Part shown: positions 55,020-64,000 of the stretch, one piece after another | Layout of the letters: the number at the start of each line of letters is the position of its first letter | Numbering within the stretch: position 1 is the first letter of the stretch | Source: Paragordius varius | Lineage: Eukaryota > Nematomorpha | Length of the DNA stretch: 64,000 nt | Reading direction: 5' to 3' | Assembly: GCA_964247055.1 (NCBI GenBank) | Contig: OZ176055.1 | Span: 9,362,001 to 9,426,000 of the forward strand | Notes under the pieces: model-generated | Seen by the model: the letters and a program-made list of their open reading frames with translations, nothing else | Told to the model about the DNA's origin: nothing | Databases searched by the model: none | Made by a program: the position numbers and the translations under genes

Positions 55020-57295
55020 TTTCAAAGAAAGGTTGAACCTTATTTTTTTATTATAATCCCAAAGTTATAAAAACCATTTTACTGCTCTACCAATTAACAT
55101 TTGTATTAGCTTACATTTGAATAAATCAGATTTAAAAAGTTTACTGGTTATCCTTATTATAAAATAAAATTACAATCATAATTTTTACCAAAATTAATGC
55201 GCTATTATCATCAATGGATCCCACAGTCTGTAATTCTTTCAAACGTTCAATCATCTAGAAAAGTTATAATGAATTATGGTTAAAACATATATATATAAAT
55301 TGATTAAATATAAAACATAGGACCAATTTATTTTTCATTTAAAATTATTAATCTCTCATCATAAATATTAAAAAATTTAAAATCTTAACACCATTCAAGA
55401 AAGGATTATTTTAGAAGAAACAAAACAAAAGTACCCCTTTAAATAAGCACTTATGATTTCAAACCAAAAATAAAAATATATCATTTTTGGCTCTCTAAAT
55501 ACAAACAGAAGTTAAAACTAATTTTGTTCCAGTAAAAAAAATGTCAAAAATATAATTTACCATAGGAATAGTAAGGGTAATATTTCCATCATCATTTCCA
55601 GACTCAGAATTAACAAGCATACGTTTAAGACCGGCTTTAAACATTTTTTTGCCTTCATCATTCAACTGATTTCGATGCAAAGTTAGCAAAGATTCAAGAC
55701 CTGAACCGACAAAATGTTCTTCCAACACACCCATATTACGTTTATTTAACGGGAGTAAATTCTAGGTAATATCAAAATTTCTAGAGTAAAATATTAATTT
55801 CAAACCAATTTCTAGGAATACTAGTAAATGGCTTATAAAAATGATTGTAAGTATAGTTTCTATAAATTTTATATATATATTAAAAAACAAGACATTATCT
55901 TATTATATAATTTTTGAAACTTAACAGTAGGTCTTAAATTTTATTGATAACATGTTAAAATAAAGCAATATTCCTATTAAACAAAGTAAGTACTCAGATA
56001 TTCATAAGAATAATACATCTCTAAAACACTCTTAAAGCAGAAAAATCCCTAACATAAAAAAATTATTGAAAACTGTTAATGTATATACCATTAACTTATC
56101 ATCCAAATTATTTTTCTTCAGAGCATTCGTAACAGATGATGTTGACTTTTCTTGACTAATCCAAGATTTAAACAAGATTTTAGCGAAATCCATCGATAAG
56201 CCTATAATGGTAAAAAAATTTTTTATAAATAATTGTTTTATTTGGGTTTAAATAAATTTAGCTGTTAATTTAACACAATTATATGGATTACTAATTAAAA
56301 TTTTATTACATCAGTTTTAAAAAATAAGAAAAAGCAACTGATTTATTTATTTATCTAATCAATATTGTTTTCGACAAATAACATTGTCGTTTGGCAAGTA
56401 TTATGATAAGTAATTATTAATAATTTAAATAAACGGACACATTATTTTTATAGAGTTGAATTAGAATCAATCAAGGTTATTTTGATTGGTAAAAATTGAA
56501 AGCTTATTTTGACATTACTTAAGAGGGCTATAGTTGTGACAAAAACAAATTTTAAAATTCTTAGGGATATGAACCGAAAGAGTTTATGAAAAATGAAACC
56601 CAAAAAAACTGTTGTGATGTAAAAGTACTAAATAAAATTATTACCATCTTTGATCAAATGATCCTGAAACAAAGTTTCAATAATTTTCGAATTGATGACA
56701 TTGTTTTTGATCAAAATACCCAGGAATGTTGCCAACTTTTCTCTTTGAAATTCATCAAAACCTTTCAGAAAAAGTAGAACCTTTTTTGTATGGTGTTAGA
56801 TTTAAAAGATTACTTTTTTCATATCATCTTCCAAAACTTTTTCCAAATATTTATATCTGCGAATAAGCTTAACAAAAAGCTAGATATTTTAACAACCATA
56901 TATACCTGACAGAGTGCCAAATAATTTTCAACATTCATTGAGTACTCAAAAACGGAAAATTTATTAACTCCGGTTTCGGGGTCAATTACAAGCGATCCAC
57001 CAGGGGCTAATGTTAAAAAAATTTGCTTAAACCTAAAATAGCACCAGTAATTAGTATGTCAAAAAGTGTTTCTCCATATCTGTGATAATCTAACTTTGAG
57101 CCTGCACCATCTAAATATTTGAAGGCCATATCCAAATCTTGTGCATGGTTGAGAGACCCAACAACAATGTCGCGAAATACATTTGGTTCATATTTTTCTT
57201 TTTCGTCTAAATTTATATTCATAAAAACGTTCGATACCTCTTTTTCTTGTTTTGATTCTTTGTCCTGATAGCGATGGTTTGGGTAATTTACTCAT
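51948..57295 (-). CDS. BZW: eIF5-mimic protein (BZW/5MP, W2-domain translation regulator)
   Basis: BZW1/2 (fly krasavietz) mimics the eIF5 C-terminus, binds eIF2/eIF3 and tightens start-codon choice in the cytoplasm. There are 12 exons in transcription order: 57238-57295, 57033-57206, 56906-57006, 56814-56879, 56645-56780, 56089-56201, 55561-55761, 55189-55254, 54609-54758, 53771-53843, 53003-53125 and 51948-52054. They join exactly to 455 residues (human about 419). Marks: LSGQRIKTRKR, KLDYHRYGETLFDILITG, APGG, LIRRYKYLEK, VVEWNKKEDQIADQALRHI, IQEYCYDNMNFMKVFQKIVV, and the W2 end NEASIMEWYNKKHLSKGK with HAEEESDEDD. The first four introns are 31, 26, 26 and 33 nt; the seven others are 306-948 nt and hold four MITEs and a foldback. 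The C-terminus carries about 28 extra residues beyond the acidic tail. Confidence 0.93.
52084..52491. mobile_element. Family-A MITE, left end lost, BZW intron 11
   Basis: About eight imperfect 21-nt units on the left (CACCCTTGAACAATTCAAATT pattern without the terminal CATTTAC), a reversed core (TTTTCGGGCTAATATAACTC), and a right end GTGTAAATGGA. The left repeats begin inside a TA run, 30 bp after the exon 12 acceptor. Confidence 0.75.
52791..52953. repeat. Foldback MITE-like element, BZW intron 11
   Basis: Arms GTTGCTTATTTCACAC ... GTGTGAAATAAGCAAC, with inner GGCAATTTGCAA / TTGCAAATTGTC and CACAGTAGTGT / ACACTACTGTTGTG. The arms are about 55 bp with few mismatches around a 55-bp loop. A distinct family seen once here. 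Confidence 0.75.
53169..53482. mobile_element. Family-A MITE in BZW intron 10
   Basis: Left CCATTTACAATTTAAATTCA with five units; right end TTGCAAATGGTA, only one unit. Core GCCATAAAGATATTCTTTCA in the forward orientation. Confidence 0.8.
53507..53728. mobile_element. Family-B foldback MITE, BZW intron 10
   Basis: CAGTCATGTATCCTATC to GGATACATGACAG, preceded by TA and followed by TTA. Palindromic inner arms as in 1285-1512. It sits 24 bp after the family-A copy and about 40 bp before exon 10 (53771). Confidence 0.85.
54230..54562. mobile_element. Family-A MITE in BZW intron 9
   Basis: TACCATTTACGGTTCAAATT to AATTGTAAATGGTA with TA flanks. Three left and four right units; reversed core (AACTAATATAACTCATTATT). 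It ends 46 bp from exon 9 on its donor side. Confidence 0.87.
54778..54862. repeat. Short direct duplication
   Basis: AACCCATTTTAAAACAAATT and GACCCATTTTAAAACAAATT, about 58 bp apart, in BZW intron 8. Confidence 0.7.
54959..55016. repeat. TA dinucleotide microsatellite
   Basis: About 58 bp of pure TA repeat in BZW intron 8. Similar shorter runs occur at about 1701-1748, 5299-5318, 41093-41123, 45943-45962 and 47238-47267. Confidence 0.9.
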
Positions 57296-60200
57296 ACAAT
57301 AACCTGCCTACTATTTGTTGCGATGTTAAACTAATTGACAAATAAGACCTTGATTTTTTAGGTTGTAAAACCGATGCAAAAAATATAACCAAATGATTCA
57401 GCAATTAAATTAATTGATAGGTGGTAAATATTTTATAAAATACTGCAAAATTTCTACATTTAAATGATAGTATGTATATAGTGTGCTACGATTATTGAGA
57501 AGCAATATATATTTTTACAAATTTAACGTTGAGTAGAGCTTTAGCCTCTGTAAGCATCATTAGGTTAATTAACGTCGCATTTTGATTATGCCCAGCTATA
57601 ACACGGCTAAGATTACAATCTAAATTAGTGCTACTATATGAAAATAACACAAATCTGACGCATTTCCGGTTAAATATTAGACCTTATAAAAAATAAAATG
57701 TCGCAAATAGTTCACAGCCATTTTTTTAAGACACTTACACTTTAACGTATAATAGCCCGATAACTAAGATTGCGTCCATAATCGGGAAAATAAGATTATT
57801 TCGATGTAAAGATATATACTGATGTATAATGATTATCATGGCGCTTTTAGTTTTGAACCTTAGAAGAAATTTGAAAAAGTTAAATAGTGTTTATGGTAAC
57901 TGCCCCATATCGAAAAACGGTGAAATATGCCCACATTTTAATAAAAATTTGTAAAAGCATTTCAATATCATTAAAATATAATATAAACAACATTTAAAAA
58001 AGTAAAAGTTATTTTATAAAATATGAATATATGTGTACCCCAAAAGTCCCAAATTTTTTCGCTTTTTTAAAATAAGCTACTTTTTTAAAAAAATAAAAAA
58101 CGTCTGGTTCCGCGAAAGTCCAATTTATAAGGTTAGGAAATCTAAAAAGTTATTTATGAGAAAATGCACGCTTTCAAAAATTTGATTTTTACCAAAATTA
58201 AATAAAGGCGTACATCATACTATTTTGAGAAGCATGATGGAAACGGTATAAAAACCCCTTAAGATTACAAAAAGTTTTTTTCAGCATGCTTTGATTTTAG
58301 TTTTTTTTAATGCATTTAGTTTTTACTAAGATATTAACACTTGGACACAAAAAATATTTCAGTCCTTTGACTCAAACTGGGGTAGTTAGATACCTGATGC
58401 CTGTTTAAATCATAAGTTGCTAAAAATATGAATTGCACTTATATAACACTAATGAAAATTCATTCAAAAATACTTGATATCACTTGTTTAGAGGTAAAAC
58501 CAAAAGTCAAAATTTAGCAAACATGACATATGTGCATAAGCTTATATAAAATAAATGCAAAATATACCACTTTTTTGTTTATATTAAAATGTAATTCTAT
58601 AAAAATGTAAACTTAATTTTAGGTTTAGAATCAAACAAAACGATATTTTATAAAAATGTTCTAAAATAATGGAATCCAACTAGTTTGATACGGAACTTTT
58701 TTTTCAAACTATATTTTATTTAGGTATTTTGGCTTATTCATATGATTCTAATTGTTTATAGAAGTATAAATTTAAATTAGAACCCCCAATTTGAATTGAA
58801 GTGTTAACAAAATCTGCGCAAATTTTGCCATTTTCTGATATTGAGCAATCACAAAATAATAAATAACTCTCTGCAATGACTCGAAAGGCCATAACCAAAT
58901 GCATCATGCTAATCTTGGTAAATTTCTGACAGAATATATTAATTTCATTATCACATTTTTTGTGGCTGTTAAAAAGATTATATTAAAGTATAGAATATGA
59001 CATATAAGTAGGTGACGCCCAACATAATTTAACCCATGGTATATATGAAATTTAAGCATCAGATATAAATTTTTGAGTAATGTAAGAGATAAATTTCCCC
59101 AAATAATATTTTTTGGTTAGAATAAAAATTTAATTATTATTTAAGATTTTGTGAATAGAATATTTATATAACTAATATATTTATTTGATTTTTTTTTAAT
59201 TTTTCGCGGGCCGGACAAAGAATTGAGGGTCCTATGTTCGACACCTTAATAACCATTATTTGAATTATTTTCCGTTGGTAATTGTTCGGGTCAACGCTTC
59301 TTTAGCTCATCCCTTGGATAGGGCCCTACGCTATGTTTGCGTCACCATATATAGAAGAAACGTATATTGAAGCAACTTTTCGGAATACCCATGTATGAAT
59401 TAATTCATGGCTGTAAATTTTTCCCTTTTAAACGAAATATCTTTTGTCAATGCTTTTTTATATTAACTTTGCGTAGTTGTTGGTACTGCATTATGTTTTC
59501 GATTAAACCAAATATTATGGTGTTAACGAAGTCACAGCTAAATAAAATACTAAAAGCAGGACAATACTCAAGGGCTACAAAAAGTGACTTATAATTGATC
59601 CCCTTTTAAAGGAATCAAATAAGAATAAGGCTAGAAAAATCCAGTGTTTTGCAAAACATTTTTATATAGAGGCATATTTTACACAGATTGGATCCCACAG
59701 CAGCTACTTAAAGCTCGTAGCAATAATCATTACCTTCATGAAACAAATAAGTATGTTAACGTTAAAAATGCGCATAAAAAAATAAGATTCTTATGGGCGC
59801 CCACGTTTCCCCGAAAGCTAGCCGATATTTTATCATAAGTTCCCTTTTTTACACAAACAAGGCTAAAAAAAGGCTAATCTAAATAATGGCTTAGTCACAC
59901 TCAACGCATCCCTAAAATAATCAAAAAATCCACTTATTTAAAACTGCTCAGATTTATTCGTGAAAAATATACTATTCAAACTGAATAAGCCTACGCGTTA
60001 GGAAACATGATTTAAACTCAGAATTTTGTGAAGTATTATTATTTCAAAAAACATTTTAACGCGAGGTAATTGAGCGGCTAATACAAAAAATCGGCACAGT
60101 CATTATAGGCGCCATAAATGATTAAGGATTCCACTTTGGATATCAATGGGCCCTCACGTTTTCCAAACTTGTCATAAAAGTAACCCATTTTACATTTTTA

Positions 60201-60729
60201 TAAATGTTATATTTAGATATACCTTATGTAACATACAATATTATGACAAATAAACGAATAGTAATTTCCAAATAACTCATTTTATATTGATAAAATAAAG
60301 TTAATCCTTAAACATTTGCACAATAAACTTTTTAGAAAACTTTTTCTTTTAAATTCCCCCTCACATAAATACCATAAAATTATCTATATTAATGGGTGGA
60401 TAAATACACTGGAATAATTATTTAATACTAAACAATTACGCATTGATGATTTAGTTGAAACGTTATTATAACAAAGAACAGTATATATTTTTATCGAATC
60501 TCCAAGGGCAGAAAATATGAAAATATAGATATATGATATAATACTAAATATTATCCGAGTACAAAATTTATTTTAAAAAATACATATTGAATCGTGATCA
60601 CAATAAAATCACAAATTATTCAGTGTCATAAAATATATAATTTATTATTATAATTTTAATATATGTAGATTTTCAAGGAATGTATAAAAAAAACTTTGTT
60701 TTAAAACAATTCATAGATAATAGTAAAAA
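57296..60729. other. Intergenic region BZW-SLC52 without recognised genes
   Basis: 3.4 kb. It contains a diverged family-D MITE (58334-58807), a repeat-like patch near 57880-58080 that resembles the window's right end, and a slightly GC-richer zone at 59210-60180. In that zone the 64- and 75-codon ORFs (59644-59838 and 59367-59594) match no family I know. The zone may be an old, unrecognised repeat. Confidence 0.5.
58334..58807. mobile_element. Diverged family-D MITE
   Basis: TTAACACTTGGACAC at the left, TTGAATTGAAGTGTTAA at the right, with inner CTGGGGTAGTTAGATACC and AAATTTAGCAAACATGACAT. Many changes and some deletions against 25062-25647 (474 versus 586 bp). Confidence 0.72.
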
Positions 60730-63552
60730 TTATGAGGGGGGCATAATACAAGATTGACCAGAGTTAAATAGTTGAGCCGAACTATTTATCAGGAAAAAGA
60801 TGGTAAACGCTCCAATAGCTGAACCCATTTGCGTAGCAACGCCACACCAAAGTAACCATCGACCACCCAGGGTGTGGAATTCACTGGCAGAACAAACTTT
60901 GATGTAGGAAAATAAACCTTCAATCAGGATCCATACAATTATCTAAAAGTATGTAAAAATGCGAAATTTTTAATAAATATAGAGCTACAAGGAAATCAAT
61001 GGGTATTTTAAGAAATATTTAATTTCTTATAGTACCAATGCCATACTAATGTTTTACAAAATTTGTTTTATAAAAATTCTTTTTGTTAAAAATTTTAAAC
61101 TTTACACTCGGAAAAATGTATTTGGACATTTTTCGGAGCAATCTTTAAATTCTTAAATCATAATATATCTTTTATTGATTAATCCATCCATTTAAGATAA
61201 AAAGGTTTCCTCAATAATTATAAAATTAGTTTTATACTAAATATGATAAAACAATATTTTCCCCGTTAATAGATATCATTTTGTATATATTCAAAATTGT
61301 TTTAAAAAATTCAAGTATTACAGTTATAGCGCTCCCAATAAATGTACCAGCTAACCAAGGAGTAGGGCTTTTGAGCGCAATGGCAAAAATAAAGGCTGCA
61401 ATTATCGTAGCTATAATAGCTAAAGTATAATACGATTTATAGATGGAAATAGACTTTGTTAGGTGAGGAGATGTCAAATTTGCTTGTTGTCTATATTCTA
61501 TTCCAGTTGACTTGTTTTCAGATGCTGGTGTTAAAATATATGTAAAATACTTATTATAAGTTAAAAAAATTTAATGAAATTATACTTTTTCAATGTTATT
61601 TAGAAAACTAAAGAGAAAAACAGTAACTTAAAAAATAAACCATAAAAAACAAAATATCAATAGTATAAAACAATATATTTATTAAAACAAAACAACAGAT
61701 TGATTCCAAAATATCTGAGTAATTATTCATTCATTTTTTTCAGCATTAGACTGTGCTCATTGGTTAACTTTTTTTGCTTTCTTTTTTACTAAAAACCTTT
61801 GAGAAATATGCATATTGAATTCATTACCTGTATGTGTCGCAGGTGTGACAGAATCAATCGGAGTGTTTTGAGTAATTGACTTTGTTTTAATGGGCCAAAA
61901 AAAGGCTAAGAAACTAGCTATGGGATTAGCTAAACTAGCCAACGAAACCGTTAAATGAAAAGTCATGCTGCCAAAAGGCAGTGTGGCATACGATTGCAGA
62001 GATGGAATAATCCCATTTGCTAAAGCACTAATCCACACAAGTATAGCCAGCAGGATCCAGGGTGACGCGCACGATGAAAAGAATCCTCCTACAGAATATA
62101 TGAGGAGTTAATAAAGTAGTTTTATTAGAATTGAAATGTATAAAGACAAAATTGTTTTATAAAGAAAAAAAAATCTTTAATTTAGCATATATAACCTATT
62201 AATGATGATTATTCCTTAATTGGCACCCCCAAAACGATATGTTATTTTTAGTATATCAAGGGTTTAAAAGTGAATTTGTTTTCAAATAGAAAGATGTGTT
62301 TTAGTTTATATTATCTAACTTAATAATTAGGGTTGCGTTGCATGTGTTTTCGGAAGATAGATATAACAAAATGAGTTTTAACCTAAAACAGCTAAAAAAG
62401 TTTACAGCATATTTTCATGATATATATATTTATCTAGAATGTTTACAAAGGTACTGTTTAAAAAATTCTACTTAAAGACTCTGAAAGCAATATATGAAAA
62501 ATTTGTACCATTCTTTGTTATTCGTTGAGTATCTATATCCCTAATTGTTGTCACATCGTTGAGTTTTGAGGGTGACAATGTATCTTCATTCATATCAAAT
62601 TTTTTAGTGGATTGAGGCGAATGAACTTCCATAAGTCTTGTATTAGGATCTGAGTGTGTTGTAGAACTTTCAACTAAAAATAATATATTATACATTATAA
62701 ATTTTAATCAATATATATCCCTTTTGTTAAACAAAGGACAAAAATTATAAGAAAAAGATATTAACCTTGCATACTTTGATTTGGGTTGCTCGTAGAATCT
62801 TTCCGGTTACGCCTGTTAAGGATGGATGGAATATTTAAACATGTAAATGCAATCATGGATAAAGTAATGAGACACGTTATGATTATGAAAAACGTTGAAA
62901 CGGAAAAACGTGGTTTTAGCGGTTCAGGTACAAATTGATCTATGAGAGTCGAATTAATGACATCAAAAACTTGAACTTTTTGACATTTAGGAGTTCCACC
63001 GATACCCTGAATAAGTGAAAGGAAGCTTGGAATAAAACCGCTTAAACCTGAACCAATGTAATACGCTGTAATGTAAGATGATGAAAATTGTGACAAATAA
63101 GGGAGAAATACCACGTTTGATGCACAATTCGTAAGGGATAAAAAGAATACCAAAATAAGGAGTGAAGAACTGCGCACTGAACCTGCAATAAATGATTTAT
63201 TTTGCCAATAAAAGGCAACACTAATGCATGACGATATTTGTAACAAGAGAATAAAATAAATGGGCGCTAGATACAATGCGACAAAATTGGTAGAATTATT
63301 GGTTAATGCTGTATTTATGCGAGTTCTTTTTTGAATTATAATATTGTAAACCGTAAATATTATCGTAGATATGTTTCCCAATTGGATTATGATCGAAAAG
63401 AATGATGGTAATGTCCATTTTTCAGGCAGGTTATTGACAAATATCGGTAATTGTACCCATATACTATTGATTGATATCCATGAACTAAGCCCGAATAATA
63501 TAACAAATATATAATTTAATATGTCTATTTTAGGGCGAACATGCTTAGCCAT
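60730..63552 (-). CDS. SLC52A: Riboflavin transporter, SLC52 family
   Basis: Plasma-membrane uptake of riboflavin (vitamin B2). Exons in transcription order 62766-63552, 62509-62673, 61828-62088, 61322-61524 and 60730-60942 join to 542 residues. Family marks: SSWISINSIWVQLPIFVNNL, EKWTLPSFFSIIIQLGN, a SLTNCASNVVFLPYLSQF helix, GSGLSGFIPSFLSLIQGIGG, then ISALANGIIPSLQSYATLPF, MTFHLTVSLASLANPIASF and the last helices IIVWILIEGLFSYIKV and GVATQMGSAIGAF. About eleven membrane helices are expected. Exon 2 codes for a Ser/Thr-rich cytoplasmic loop. ATG at 63552 (MAKHVRPKID) fits the family start; the frame stays open to another ATG at 63678 that would add 42 basic residues. Introns are 92, 420, 303 and 379 nt, with no micro-intron, although the first is again the shortest. 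Confidence 0.92.
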
Positions 63553-63678
63553 CACATGAGATACCCTTGAGAAGTATGTACAAAAGAGTTCCAAATGTTT
63601 AATTATTTTACTTGTGTGAATTGGTTTTTTTAAAAATTTTATGACTCCATTACCTTTTAGGGTGGTTTTATATCCCAA

Positions 63679-64000
63679 AGCAAATATAATGACTATGATT
63701 CTTTAGCAATTCTCTGCTTACAAAATCGGGGGTTGTAAAAAATAGCCTGATGAAATTTATATATTCTGCTAGAAAAATGTATTAGGATAATCAGGTGTTT
63801 TAGTTTTGGTTACGGGTTTTTGTGGTAACTGCTTCATCGAAATAGCAAAATTGGCACAATTTTGCTAAATAAATTTTTTTAGTAAAGGTAAATGCCTCCT
63901 AAAAATTTCACGATTATAATACTTTATATATAAAAAACAAAGCATATTATAATAAATTTTAATTTTTAGATGTAGTCTCTGAAAATCCCAAATTTTTTCG
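63679..64000. repeat. Upstream region of SLC52 with a dispersed unclassified repeat
   Basis: Segments such as GGTAACTGC, GCACAATTTTGCTAAATAA and CCCAAATTTTTTCG recur loosely near 57890-58070 and 35440-35600. No gene seen. Family and boundaries unknown. Confidence 0.35.

Noticed and set aside
59367-59838. ORFs in the 59-60 kb zone as host genes
   Set aside because: No recognised family, no supported splice structure and no partner exons. Left as unassigned sequence.

Overview
This window looks like nuclear DNA of an animal. It is extremely AT-rich. It carries spliced single-copy eukaryotic genes (MCM6, beta-mannosidase, an ADA2-type adaptor, FAM98, SF3B2, proteasome Rpt2/PSMC1, mitochondrial ribosomal mL41, an SRR1-domain protein, an eIF5-mimic BZW protein and an SLC52-type riboflavin transporter), one RTE/CR1-like LINE, and dense crowds of MITEs. 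The standard genetic code fits throughout: the joined exons of all eight spliced genes with a visible start codon sum to a whole number of codons, and the 5'-truncated MCM6 also keeps one frame. FAM98, BZW, mL41 and SLC52 together point to Metazoa. Introns of 21-33 nt, of which I count 21, are almost unknown in animals but are reported for dicyemid mesozoans, so a dicyemid is my best guess. That placement is an inference, not something the sequence proves.

Layout. 1-5.5 kb: 3' half of MCM6 (+). 5.6-9.1 kb: a LINE whose single ORF is split by a 396-bp MITE. 9.1-14.4 kb: gene-free, with a 2.6-kb pile of TTAA-flanked MITEs. 14.4-24.9 kb: beta-mannosidase, 17 exons (+). 25-26.3 kb: MITEs. 26.3-27.7 kb: ADA2 (+). 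27.7-30.8 kb: gene-poor, one possible minus-strand ORF and a MITE. 30.8-33.3 kb: FAM98 (+) with a SINE-like insert. 33.3-37.6 kb: gene-free, with a degenerate mariner. 37.6-57.3 kb: a tight block of SF3B2 (+), PSMC1 (-), mL41 (+), SRR1-like (+) and BZW (-). Spacings there are 82 bp (convergent), 42 bp between divergent start codons, 60 bp (tandem) and 231 bp (convergent). 57.3-60.7 kb: gene-free. 60.7-63.6 kb: SLC52 riboflavin transporter (-).

The most striking pattern is intron-size polarity. In all six genes with micro-introns, these sit at the 5' end of the gene and every 3' intron is long (75-1107 nt) and often MITE-bearing. Among 60 introns in these genes, 21 are 21-33 nt and none is 34-74 nt. 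A second pattern is tandem duplication of exon tails together with their 5' splice sites in MCM6 (once) and SF3B2 (twice). Two of these arrays contain in-frame copies that could behave as small cassette exons (39 nt and 45 nt). A third is a MITE family with TA target duplications whose terminal inverted repeats are arrays of a 21-nt unit.

The genes are ordinary housekeeping functions (replication, lysosomal glycan breakdown, chromatin acetylation, splicing, proteolysis, mitochondrial translation, translation control, vitamin uptake). I see no functional cluster beyond compact packing.
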